39,475 nt of DNA from positions 1 to 39,475 of the forward strand of contig JAZNBK010000006.1 of the NCBI GenBank assembly GCA_045587025.1, written 5' to 3'. Positions 16,458 through 24,199 of this stretch are shown piece by piece. Positions within the stretch are counted from its first letter, which is position 1; each line of letters opens with the position of its first letter. The stretch comes from UBA1740 sp045587025. GTDB lineage: Bacteria > Bacillota > Clostridia > Oscillospirales > CAG-272. Position numbers and translations under genes: made by a program. A model generated the notes under the pieces. It saw only the letters and a list, made by a program, of their open reading frames with translations. It was not told the origin of the DNA and did not search any database.

Positions 16458-17375
16458 TTATTTTACGAGCTTTGCGATTTCTTCTGCAAAGTTTTCCTCG
16501 CGCTTCTGAATGCCCTCGCCCTTATCGTAACGATAGAAAGCAACGACCTTGATATCTGCGCCAAGCTCTTTAGCAGTAGCGGCAACGTACTTGGAAACGC
16601 TCATAGAGTCGTCCTTAACGTACGCCTGCTCCATCAAGCAGTTGGTCTCATAGAACTTGCCGAGCTTGCCCATTATAATTCCCTCAAGAACCTTCTGGGG
16701 CTTGCCTGCAAACTTAGGATCCTGCTCCATCTGCTTGGAAAGGATTTCCTTCTCCTCTTCTATTGCAGAAGCGGGAACGGACGCCTTATCGAGATAGAGA
16801 GAAGGCATTGCTGCTGCCTGAAGAGCAATGTTCTTCGAAAATTCTGCGAACTCTGCGGAAGCGGCAACCTTTTCGTCAACGTCGAACTTAATGATAACGC
16901 CTGTAGCGCCGATACCGTGAACGTATGTGCTAACGGTGCCATCTACGATTATGAAGCGTCTGATGCTGAGCTTTTCACCGATAGTGAAGGTCTTTTCCTC
17001 AAGTGCCTCCTTAACCGTCTGAGCGTCGTTAATCTTCTTTGTCATAAGCTCGTCAACGTCTGCGGGACGGTTAGCGAGAATTGCCTTAAGAATATCCTTT
17101 ACAAACGCCTGGAAGGACTCGTTTTTAGCAACGAAGTCGGTCTCGGAGTTTACCTCTACCATTGCGGTAGCGTTTCCGTCTGTGAGAATAGAAACTACGC
17201 CCTCAGCGGCAATTCTGCTCGCCTTCTTGGCGGTAGCAGCCATTCCCTTCTCGCGAAGGACCTTTATTGCTTCTTCAAAATTACCGTCTGCGGCAACAAG
17301 CGCGTTTTTGCAGTCCATCATACCGCAACCGGTCTGTCTTCTGAGCTCGGCTACGTCTTTTGCTGTGAATGCCAT
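16458..17375 (-). CDS. tsf: Translation elongation factor Ts
   Basis: Nucleotide exchange factor that recycles EF-Tu-GDP. The 305-aa protein starts with the UBA-like domain (VAELRRQTGCGMMDCKNAL), then the EF-Tu-binding core (TDFVAKNESFQAFV) and the dimerisation domain, and ends with the typical last helix KREENFAEEIAKLV. Length and order are standard. It follows rpsB by 41 bases and ends in a clear terminator. Confidence 0.98.
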   Translation of the reverse strand: MAFTAKDVAELRRQTGCGMMDCKNALVAADGNFEEAIKVLREKGMAATAKKASRIAAEGVVSILTDGNATAMVEVNSETDFVAKNESFQAFVKDILKAILANRPADVDELMTKKINDAQTVKEALEEKTFTIGEKLSIRRFIIVDGTVSTYVHGIGATGVIIKFDVDEKVAASAEFAEFSKNIALQAAAMPSLYLDKASVPASAIEEEKEILSKQMEQDPKFAGKPQKVLEGIIMGKLGKFYETNCLMEQAYVKDDSMSVSKYVAATAKELGADIKVVAFYRYDKGEGIQKREENFAEEIAKLVK

Positions 17376-17416
17376 ATATTTAATCTCCTTATATTTATAA
17401 ATAATCTTACTCCGAA

Positions 17417-18187
17417 TTACTCGGCAGCAAGCTCTTCTGCAGCTTCCTCCGCTACTTCAACAGCTTCCTCTGCTGCCTCAGCTGCAGGAGCATCTGTGAG
17501 CTGCTCGCCGCCCTTACCCTCGATAACTGCGTCTGCCAAAGCGCCGCCGATAAGCTTAATTGCGCGGATAGCGTCGTCGTTACCGGGAATGATATAGTCA
17601 GCGTCGTCGGGATCGCAGTTTGTATCTACAATAGCGATTACAGGAATACCAAGCTTCTTTGCTTCAAGAACTGCAATTCTTTCCTTGCGTGTGTCAACTA
17701 CGAACAATGCGGAGGGAAGCGTTTCCATTTCCTTGATACCGCCGTAGTTCTTGTCGAGATCCTCCATCTCCTTAACGAGCTTGGAAACCTCCTTCTTGGG
17801 AAGCAAATTGAAGGTTCCGTCTGCCTCCATCTTCTGAAGCTCCTTCAAACGATTGATGCTCTTTCTGATAGTTTTGAAGTTTGTGAGCATACCGCCGGGC
17901 CAACGTACGTTTACATAGTACATTCCGCATTTGAGCGCCTCTTCCTTAATTGTGTCGGCTGCCTGCTTCTTCGTTCCTACGAAAAGAACCGTGCCACCTT
18001 CTTCGGAAAGGTTACGAACGAAGCTATACGCCTCGTCGAACTTCTTCGCTGTCTTCTGAAGGTCGATGATGTGAATACCGTTTCTCATGGTGAAGATGTA
18101 TTCATTCATCTTAGGATTCCACTTCTTTGTGGGGTGTCCGAAATGAACACCTGCTTCAAGCAACTGCTTGATTGATACTACGAACAT
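17417..18187 (-). CDS. rpsB: 30S ribosomal protein S2
   Basis: Structural protein of the small subunit. At 256 aa it is slightly longer than average, because of a C-terminal tail of about 30 residues rich in Ala and Glu. The start is set at ATG 18187, preceded by a perfect AAGGAGG; the protein then begins with the conserved MxxVSIKQLLEAGVHFGHPT. Hallmarks are RNGIHIIDLQKT, FVGTKKQA and VRWPGGMLTNF. First gene of rpsB-tsf, with a leader of about 120 bases. Confidence 0.98.
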   Translation of the reverse strand: MFVVSIKQLLEAGVHFGHPTKKWNPKMNEYIFTMRNGIHIIDLQKTAKKFDEAYSFVRNLSEEGGTVLFVGTKKQAADTIKEEALKCGMYYVNVRWPGGMLTNFKTIRKSINRLKELQKMEADGTFNLLPKKEVSKLVKEMEDLDKNYGGIKEMETLPSALFVVDTRKERIAVLEAKKLGIPVIAIVDTNCDPDDADYIIPGNDDAIRAIKLIGGALADAVIEGKGGEQLTDAPAAEAAEEAVEVAEEAAEELAAE

Positions 18188-18310
18188 TTTTATGTTCCTC
18201 CTTGATTGGTTTTTCCGCCACAATGCGATACAGTACCACGACCTTGCGACGCAAAGCACCGGTGATACACACACATTATGTGAGATTTATTTTTCTGCAT
18301 TTATGCAGAT
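18188..18310 (-). other. Long rpsB 5' leader, possible autoregulatory region
   Basis: About 120 bases separate the predicted start (near 18310) from the S2 start codon. The leader opens with the perfect CTGCAT-TT-ATGCAG palindrome (18295-18308). S2 leaders are autoregulatory in some bacteria; I do not recognise a known motif here, so this is only a candidate. Confidence 0.35.
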
Positions 18311-18316
18311 AGGGTT

Positions 18317-18345
18317 ATAATACCATAATTACAACGAAATAGCAA
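18317..18345 (-). promoter_or_regulatory. Sigma-A promoter of rpsB-tsf
   Basis: On the minus strand, TTGCTA (18345-18340) and TATTAT (18322-18317) are 17 bases apart. The -35 lies about 30 bases past the stop of the upstream PRC-barrel gene, with no terminator between, so some read-through from that unit is possible. Confidence 0.65.
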
Positions 18346-18371
18346 GTCCTTTTTTCGTATTAACAGAAAAT

Positions 18372-18680
18372 TTACAATTCGCAGCACTCGCCCTCCTCTT
18401 TTTTTCCTTTTCCCCGCCTTTCTCTCCTGCTATCGCAAAAGCAGTCCTCGGCGTTTACTATAATTACGTCCTCGCCTATTTTTACTATTTTACACCAGGG
18501 GACGCATATATCCTCGCTCTTTTTGAAGGAAAGAACGCCGCAATCCTCTCTGACGATTATTGCGGTAATTTTTCCGTCACATACATCAAACACAATTTCC
18601 GCAACGTGTCCTAAAATTCTGCCGTCACAAGCATTTACAACCGCTTTTTCTCTAAAATTTTCAGTATTGCAATCCTTCAT
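18372..18680 (-). CDS. YlmC/YmxH-family PRC-barrel sporulation protein
   Basis: A 102-aa PRC-barrel protein. The core (about 8-80) has the family plan 'V-N-x-x-DG-R-x-LG-x-V-x-E-I-x-F-D' (VNACDGRILGHVAEIVFD), then KITAIIV and ICVPWCKIVKIGEDVIIV. This matches the small YlmC/YmxH sporulation-linked proteins of Firmicutes, whose molecular role is unknown. Unusually it has eight cysteines, including the tail CFCDS and CC, and a basic-acidic end (RRERRGKGKKEEGE). TGGAGG stands before the ATG. It is probably co-transcribed with the M14 peptidase 22 bases upstream. Confidence 0.8.
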   Translation of the reverse strand: MKDCNTENFREKAVVNACDGRILGHVAEIVFDVCDGKITAIIVREDCGVLSFKKSEDICVPWCKIVKIGEDVIIVNAEDCFCDSRRERRGKGKKEEGECCEL

Positions 18681-18702
18681 AATACCTCCAAAAATAAAAT
18701 AT

Positions 18703-19638
18703 TTATATTACCAGAGAATAGAAAAGCATATCCCTTATCCTATCGTAAATTTCTCCTGCGCACTCGGAGGGCAAGGGATTTTCACCCAGTCCGCACTCTA
18801 TCGTAAATGAGGGAACGTTCATTTTGGAAAATGCCCAGTCGGTAAGTCCGCCATATGCAGCCGCCCCCATCGGCACGGATAGCTTATATCCTGAAAGCTC
18901 TGAAAGCTTTTTTCCTATATCCAAGCTTTCACTCGCTTCTACAGCTCCGCTTGTATAATAAATTTCCTCACCCTGCGTATGTAGGGTATATATTCTCTCT
19001 ATATTCATACTTCTTACCAAATTGCAAAGAGAAGAGCACTCCGGCTCGGATTCGGGATATTCTCCGCTATAACGGGTAGGCGCTCCGCCTCTTATGCCGA
19101 GCTCTGCTTCAATGTGCTTATACGCATAAAATCCGGCGTTATAATTATGGTTCAGGTCCACTCCCCTCGCGTTTGCCTGCCAATGAGAGAAATCACTGCT
19201 TCCGTTGTTCATTTTTATCTGCCGTTGATATAAAAGGTCCTTCTCGCTTGCGCCGTTTATCTGCAGCTCCACGCCGTCAGGATTTAGCATAGGAATAAAG
19301 ATAAATCGCCCTTTTTCGAGTATTTCGCTGATTTTCACCTCTCCTACTTTTTCATCTGCACGTACTGCGTCGCAAATATCACGGATAAATCTGAGCAAAA
19401 TTACCGACGTGATCCACTCCATAGCGTGATGCGTGGCGACGTATAACCGAGCTTTCTTTCCTTTTCCAAGCGATAGCATATGTATTCTTCTTCCCATTAT
19501 GCTATATCCGATATTGCTCCTGCCGATTTCTTTATACTCCTCCGTTATTATATTCAAATATTCATTCATTTTATCATAGCTCAAGGCCTTTTCATATTGA
19601 CTAATCCTGTGCTTCTTTTCAAAACTATTGCTGTCCAT
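18703..19638 (-). CDS. M14-family zinc carboxypeptidase, probable cell-wall gamma-D-glutamyl endopeptidase
   Basis: A 311-aa M14 peptidase. Zinc ligands H71 and E74 lie in HHAME and the third ligand is His in IYTLHTQGEE. The substrate Arg stands in ANARGVDLNHNYN and the catalytic Glu in FTIECGLGENP, so the site is complete. The family member closest in plan is the B. subtilis gamma-D-glutamyl-L-diamino acid peptidase group, which cuts muropeptides in sporulation or recycling. No signal peptide is visible, which suggests action in the cytoplasm or mother cell. I preferred ATG 19638 to GTG 19641; the site AGGCGG is weak. A sigma-E-like element (GTCATAGTT, then AATAAACT) lies upstream but is uncertain. 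Confidence 0.85.
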   Translation of the reverse strand: MDSNSFEKKHRISQYEKALSYDKMNEYLNIITEEYKEIGRSNIGYSIMGRRIHMLSLGKGKKARLYVATHHAMEWITSVILLRFIRDICDAVRADEKVGEVKISEILEKGRFIFIPMLNPDGVELQINGASEKDLLYQRQIKMNNGSSDFSHWQANARGVDLNHNYNAGFYAYKHIEAELGIRGGAPTRYSGEYPESEPECSSLCNLVRSMNIERIYTLHTQGEEIYYTSGAVEASESLDIGKKLSELSGYKLSVPMGAAAYGGLTDWAFSKMNVPSFTIECGLGENPLPSECAGEIYDRIRDMLFYSLVI

Positions 19639-19798
19639 CACGTACCGCCTATCATTAATGGTTATAACATTAGTTTATTCTGCAAGCGAGCAACTATGAC
19701 ACAAAACGCTGTAAAATAGCTTTATGCCTCTCTCTTTGGGGTATCGTTTTTTCCTTTCAGGACCTTTTATTTGTTTTTTGCAGATTCATACGTAACAG

Positions 19799-19838
19799 AA
19801 AAGGCGTTGTGTCCCTTCAGAACACAACGCCTTTTTTC
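19799..19838 (-). terminator. Terminator of pit-DUF47
   Basis: AAGGCGTTGTGT (19801-19812) pairs perfectly with ACACAACGCCTT (19822-19833). T's flank both sides, so it can work for the minus-strand phosphate unit ending at 19882. Confidence 0.8.
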
Positions 19839-19881
19839 ATTAAAGCTTCTTTTTTCCTTTTTAAGAATACTGGCTATATTA

Positions 19882-20505
19882 TCAGGTATTCTTCATAATT
19901 ACGCTTTCGATAATGTCGGTAACATCCTCGCAGGAATCAAGACATACCTCAAGGTACTCGTAAATATTAGTCCAGATAAACAAGTCCTTTTCTCCGTTTT
20001 TGGAATCTGTAAAAAGAACTCTGATTCCCTCAACCAAAAGCTTGTCACCCTCGCTTTCATAATGATTTACCGCAATTATACAATCTCTTATATTCTTAGA
20101 ATTCTTGAAGCTCTTGAACTCCGAAAGAACGGTATTCAATTCCTTTGCGCATTTTACAATCACCTCTGCAAAAGAAACCGCAACCTCTCTTATTTCCTCA
20201 ACGTTATACATATATATACGAAGCAAAACGTCCTCTATGTTATCTACAACCGTATCCATAGTTTGCGCAAGGGAAACGATATCCTCCCTCTCTATAGGCG
20301 TAATAAACTCACGGGAAAGCACTCTTACCATCTCGTGTCTCATGATGTCCGCCTTATGCTCGATTTCGTGCATGGCGTCAATCTCTGCCTGCAATCTATT
20401 AACGTCAAAGCCGTGTAACGTGGCGTAAAGATGCTCTGCCGCCTCGCATATTATATCGGATACCTCTTTAAAATAATCAAAATAATCAAATCTCTTTTTA
20501 GCCAT
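19882..20505 (-). CDS. DUF47 (PhoU-like) phosphate transport regulator
   Basis: A 207-aa all-helical protein of the DUF47/TIGR00153 family, distantly PhoU-like, typically encoded beside low-affinity phosphate transporters and thought to regulate them. Family traits include KRFDYFDYFKEVSD, the metal-binding-type acidic/His segment EIDAMHEIEHKADIMRHEM and the matching EGDKLLVEGIR region. It follows the PiT gene by 44 bases and ends at a strong terminator, so the pair is a two-gene unit like pit/ykaA of B. subtilis. Confidence 0.92.
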   Translation of the reverse strand: MAKKRFDYFDYFKEVSDIICEAAEHLYATLHGFDVNRLQAEIDAMHEIEHKADIMRHEMVRVLSREFITPIEREDIVSLAQTMDTVVDNIEDVLLRIYMYNVEEIREVAVSFAEVIVKCAKELNTVLSEFKSFKNSKNIRDCIIAVNHYESEGDKLLVEGIRVLFTDSKNGEKDLFIWTNIYEYLEVCLDSCEDVTDIIESVIMKNT

Positions 20506-20549
20506 GATAATTCTCCTCGTTATATTTGTGAAACTAATCTTAAATTTTC

Positions 20550-21599
20550 TTAAGAAAAAACAATCAAAAACAGCTTAACCATTAAGAATGCTAAAAGTCC
20601 GCATCCGGGGAAGGTAAGCACCCAAGTCATAACCATCTCGCCTACTATCTTCCAGTTTACGGCAGACACCCGTTTTGAAAATCCGACACCCATTATGGAT
20701 GACGTCTTAGTGTGTGTCGTGCTCACGGGAATACCTGTAAAGGAGGCAAGCATTAAGCAAATTGCCGCGCCTGCATCTGCGGCAAAGCCCTGATAGGGTT
20801 TAAGCTTAACCATGTCCATGCCCACGGATTTGATAATCTTGTATCCACCCATGGAAGTACCAAGCGCCATAATAGCGGAGCATAAAATCATAAGCCAAAT
20901 CGGTATTTCAAATTCATTTACACCTCCCTTGCCCGCGCTCAATGCAGAGCCGAGAAGGAACACGCCCATAAACTTTTGTCCGTCCTGAGCGCCGTGCATA
21001 AACGCCATCCAGGCGCCACCGCAATTTTGCGCAACGCGAAAGACCTTATTCGCCTTCATCCTATCGCATCCCGAAAATGATTTTTCTACAATTTTTGAAG
21101 AACAAAAGCCAACAGCGAAGCCAAGCAGAGTGGAAAGCGCAAGTCCGTAAAGCACCTTTAACCATTCATTTCCGTTTATGCCGTCAAGACCGCCGTGAAT
21201 AGCGATCGCCGCGCCCGAAAGACCTGCAATCAACGCATGGCTCTCGCTCGTAGGGATACCGAATTTCCAAGCCGCAGTAGCCCAAACGACAATGGCAAAA
21301 AGGGCGGCGCAGAGCGCAACCGTTGCCCCGCTTGTATCCGATCCGAAATCTACCATATTGTATATAGTGGCAGCAACTCGGCTATTTATCATAGTCATAA
21401 CAAATACGCCTAAAAAGTTAAAAATCGCGGCCATTACAATCGCGCTTCTCGGCTTAATCGAGCGTGTGGAAACGCAAGTTGCAATTGCATTAGGCGCATC
21501 AGTCCAACCGTTTACCAAAATAACTCCAAGCGTTAAAATCGCGGTAATAATGGCAAGAGGACTTGTAGATAATTGTTCAATATACTGCGTCAAGCTCAT
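20550..21599 (-). CDS. pit: PiT-family inorganic phosphate transporter
   Basis: Low-affinity, cation-coupled phosphate uptake across the inner membrane. The 349-aa protein has about ten helices and the two inverted PiT signatures: NGWTDAPNAIATCVSTR near the N-terminus (the usual GxND has Thr for Asn) and GIPVSTTHTKTSSIMGVG near the C-terminus. The central SESHALIAGLSGAAIA and MAFMHGAQDGQKFMG are also typical. A strong promoter (21662-21690) and AGGTGGAG site drive it. It is paired with the DUF47 gene downstream. Confidence 0.95.
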   Translation of the reverse strand: MSLTQYIEQLSTSPLAIITAILTLGVILVNGWTDAPNAIATCVSTRSIKPRSAIVMAAIFNFLGVFVMTMINSRVAATIYNMVDFGSDTSGATVALCAALFAIVVWATAAWKFGIPTSESHALIAGLSGAAIAIHGGLDGINGNEWLKVLYGLALSTLLGFAVGFCSSKIVEKSFSGCDRMKANKVFRVAQNCGGAWMAFMHGAQDGQKFMGVFLLGSALSAGKGGVNEFEIPIWLMILCSAIMALGTSMGGYKIIKSVGMDMVKLKPYQGFAADAGAAICLMLASFTGIPVSTTHTKTSSIMGVGFSKRVSAVNWKIVGEMVMTWVLTFPGCGLLAFLMVKLFLIVFS

Positions 21600-21661
21600 T
21601 TAATTTTCTCCACCTATATATTTATCCTTATCTAAAAAAAAGCCAAACTAAACCTGATTTT

Positions 21662-21690
21662 ATTTTACCAAATTCGTCATAAAATGTCAA
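21662..21690 (-). promoter_or_regulatory. Sigma-A promoter of pit-DUF47
   Basis: On the minus strand, a perfect TTGACA (21690-21685), a 17-base spacer and TAAAAT (21667-21662). This is one of the strongest-looking promoters in the window. No Pho-box-like repeats were recognised. Confidence 0.8.
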
Positions 21691-21791
21691 TATCAGTATT
21701 TATATTTTTGATTTACTACCTAAATTCTAACTGTTTTACTAATACTTTTACTGCTTTCTATCGAAAAAACAACCTGCCGTGTGAAAAACAG

Positions 21792-21834
21792 AAAGAGAAA
21801 ACAAACGGTGTCAAAGCCATTACGTTTTCTCTTT
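21792..21834 (-). terminator. Terminator of the putP-like gene
   Basis: AAAGAGAAAAC (21792-21802) pairs with GTTTTCTCTTT (21824-21834). On the minus strand it is followed by CTGTTTTT. The 21-base loop is long but the stem is perfect. It separates putP from the phosphate unit. Confidence 0.7.
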
Positions 21835-21897
21835 TGTTATGTATTTTAGTGATATTCTTTTCGCCAATACACTTGCAAGCGAAATTTTATTTTTTTG

Positions 21898-23454
21898 TTA
21901 TTGACCTACAGATGCTCTGACCTCTTCGAAATCCGCTTTTATCTCTGAAGAGGGAGGAGCAGTAATCAAGGAAACCGCTACTATGAATATACAAGAAATT
22001 ATAAATGCGGGAAGCAATTCATAAATGTTCCAAATTCCGCCTAAGGGACGAACCAAGAGCTTCCAGGCAAATACCATCAATCCACCGCTTATCATACCGG
22101 CAATTGCTCCCTCTCTCGTCATACGCTTCCAGAACAAGCTGAATAGCATAACGGGACCGAAGGTAGCGCCGAAGCCGGCCCAGGCGAAGCTTACTATCGT
22201 GAAGATAACGCTGTCCTCATCAATAGCAATACAAACCGCAATTAAGGTAATTACAAGCAAGGTTATTCTCGAAATAAGCAAAACCTGCTTATCAGACGCT
22301 TTTTTGTGGAAAATCCCCTGATAGATGTTTTTAGCGACAGCAGAGGACGCAATCAAAAGATAAGAGTCCGAGGAGCTTATTGTCGCAGCAAGAATACCCG
22401 CCATAACGAATCCGGCAAGTAAGGGCGGCAAAAGTCTTGTGGAAAGCAGAATGAACACGCTTTCGGACGCAGAGGAGGTCAAAAGCTCGGTAGGATATAA
22501 AACGCGTCCTACAACTCCGATAAACACGGCGACCGCAAGAGAAATGACAACCCAAACGGTAGCTATACGGCGAGAGCGCGTGAGCTCGTTTTTGTCACGA
22601 ATCGCCATAAAGCGAAGCAATACCTGAGGCATACCAAAATATCCAAGTCCCCAAGCCATAGTAGAAATTACGCTAAGCAAGCCATATTTTCCTGCATCTC
22701 CAAACAAAGCTTTTCCGCCTGACACCGCCTGCACTCCATCCTCAACGGTAGGACTTGCTATTCCAAAGAAATCAAGAAATCCGGGAATTGAGCCGGCATT
22801 ATCAAGCACTGCGTTAAGCCCTCCCGCAGCGACAGTTCCTATGATAACCACAACCGTAAGCGCTACAATCATAACAATTGCCTGCATAAAGTCCGAGGCG
22901 CTTTCTGCAAGGAATCCGCCTATAATCGTATAGACGAATACGAAAATTGCGCCTATAACCATCATAAGCTTGTAATCAAAGCCGAACAGAGTAGAAAATA
23001 ATTTTCCGCAGGTAACAAAGCAGCTTCCGGCATATACCGTAAAGAATATTAAAATGAACAAAGCCGCTATTGTCATTACAACCTTCTTTTTCTCATGAAA
23101 CCTGTTAGAGAAATATTCAGGCAGTGTAATCGAATTAGTTTTTTCGCTATAGCTTCTAAGTCTTTTTGAAACTATGAGCCAGTTTATATATGTACCAACT
23201 GCAAGACCTATAGCCGTCCATGCAGCGTCGGCAATTCCACACCAATACGCAACTCCGGGAAGCCCCATCAGAAGCCATCCCGACATATCCGACGCCTCTG
23301 CGCTCATCGCAGTTATCCACGGACCTAAGCTGCGTCCGCCAAGGAAAAATTCATCAGAATTTTTATTTGCCCTCTTAGCAAAAAGAAGTCCTATCAGTAT
23401 TACTGCGGCCATATATACGACCATAGCAACCATTATTTGTATTGTGTCACCCAT
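21898..23454 (-). CDS. putP: Sodium/proline symporter (PutP type)
   Basis: Na+-coupled solute uptake, most likely proline. The 518-aa, 13-helix protein belongs to the SSS family and follows the PutP plan closely: DEFFLGGRSLGPWITAMSAE, ASDMSGWLLMGLPGVAYW in helix II, the SITLPEYFSNRF loop and the GYFGMPQVLLRFMAI segment. Helix VIII holds the Na+-site type ISSSDSYLL. A good promoter (23554-23582) and GGAGGT site precede it; the leader carries a long imperfect hairpin. It is a single-gene unit with its own terminator. Substrate by family likeness only. Confidence 0.92.
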   Translation of the reverse strand: MGDTIQIMVAMVVYMAAVILIGLLFAKRANKNSDEFFLGGRSLGPWITAMSAEASDMSGWLLMGLPGVAYWCGIADAAWTAIGLAVGTYINWLIVSKRLRSYSEKTNSITLPEYFSNRFHEKKKVVMTIAALFILIFFTVYAGSCFVTCGKLFSTLFGFDYKLMMVIGAIFVFVYTIIGGFLAESASDFMQAIVMIVALTVVVIIGTVAAGGLNAVLDNAGSIPGFLDFFGIASPTVEDGVQAVSGGKALFGDAGKYGLLSVISTMAWGLGYFGMPQVLLRFMAIRDKNELTRSRRIATVWVVISLAVAVFIGVVGRVLYPTELLTSSASESVFILLSTRLLPPLLAGFVMAGILAATISSSDSYLLIASSAVAKNIYQGIFHKKASDKQVLLISRITLLVITLIAVCIAIDEDSVIFTIVSFAWAGFGATFGPVMLFSLFWKRMTREGAIAGMISGGLMVFAWKLLVRPLGGIWNIYELLPAFIISCIFIVAVSLITAPPSSEIKADFEEVRASVGQ

Positions 23455-23494
23455 TTAATATACCTCCAAAAAAATGAAATAATCCGTCTTCAAA

Positions 23495-23544
23495 GGTTTT
23501 CAACATTCGTTTCCTGCTTCATGCGAATGTTTTTACTGAAAACC
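23495..23544 (-). promoter_or_regulatory. Long stem-loop at the 5' end of putP mRNA
   Basis: In mRNA sense an outer stem GGTTTTC/GAAAACC (plus-strand 23538-23544 with 23495-23501) and an inner perfect AACATTCG/CGAATGTT (23524-23531 with 23502-23509) stack with one bulge of about six bases; the loop is about 14 bases. The predicted transcription start is near 23547, so the hairpin is at the very 5' end. There is no T run next to it. It matches no riboswitch I recognise; it may stabilise the message or bind a regulator. Confidence 0.5.
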
Positions 23545-23553
23545 ACTTTTGAC

Positions 23554-23582
23554 ATTTTACCACATTTAAAAAATTAAGTCAA
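23554..23582 (-). promoter_or_regulatory. Sigma-A promoter of putP
   Basis: On the minus strand, TTGACT (23582-23577), 17 bases, TAAAAT (23559-23554). It lies 45 bases beyond the mnmM stop, which has no visible terminator of its own. Confidence 0.75.
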
Positions 23583-23627
23583 TACTTGTTTATTATTCAA
23601 ACGTTATTTTTGAATATTTATCTGAAT

Positions 23628-24182
23628 TTATCTCTTTTCTATTATATAAAAATAAGGTGATGTGGGAGAATTTACGATTTTGAACATAGAGGCGCAAATT
23701 TTTCTTCTGTCTAACGTGGCAAAATACTCCGAGAGCATCTTTCCCTCTAAATCTCCCTCCTCGTGTCCGGGATAGACGGCAATCATTAAAATTCCATCCT
23801 CGGAAAGCAGCTCAAGCGCAGCAATTACGGCGGGCATAGTCGTGACGCGCATAGTCGTAATTGCTTTGTTGTTGCTCCTCGGCAAATATCCGAGATTGAA
23901 CATTCCCACCTTGATAGGAGTTTTAACGTAGTCCTTCACCAAATGGTGAGAGGCGTGTATTAACGTATAATTTTCGGGCGCACCCAATTCCTGCAAATGC
24001 GCCTTGGTAGAAATCAGCGCCTCCGCCTGAATATCAAAAGCGAAAACCCTTCCGCTTTCGCCTACCGCATTAGAAAGAAATGCGGTATCGTTCCCGTTCC
24101 CCATAGTGAAATCGACAACGGTATCTCCCTCTTTTATATGCTTCATTATAAAATACTTTTGCAGCTCAAGTAAATCTATCAT
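23628..24182 (-). CDS. mnmM: MnmM-type tRNA wobble-uridine methyltransferase (YtqB family)
   Basis: A 184-aa class I SAM methyltransferase of the YtqB family, shown in B. subtilis to be MnmM, which methylates nm5s2U to mnm5s2U at the tRNA wobble position. The SAM site includes VVDFTMGNGNDTAFLS and VFAFDIQAEAL. The family-specific NLGYLPRSNNKAITT (normally NLGYLPGGDK) and the YPGHEEGDLE motif are present; two positions of the first motif differ from the usual Gly-Gly-Asp. It follows rqcH by 17 bases, so both are likely in one transcript. Function by family. Confidence 0.85.
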   Translation of the reverse strand: MIDLLELQKYFIMKHIKEGDTVVDFTMGNGNDTAFLSNAVGESGRVFAFDIQAEALISTKAHLQELGAPENYTLIHASHHLVKDYVKTPIKVGMFNLGYLPRSNNKAITTMRVTTMPAVIAALELLSEDGILMIAVYPGHEEGDLEGKMLSEYFATLDRRKICASMFKIVNSPTSPYFYIIEKR

Positions 24183-24199
24183 TAGCGTTTCTCCTTACG

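Noticed and set aside
21684..21897. Plus-strand frame in the pit-putP gap as a small gene
   Set aside because: It runs through the pit promoter edge and the putP terminator and has no ribosome binding site.
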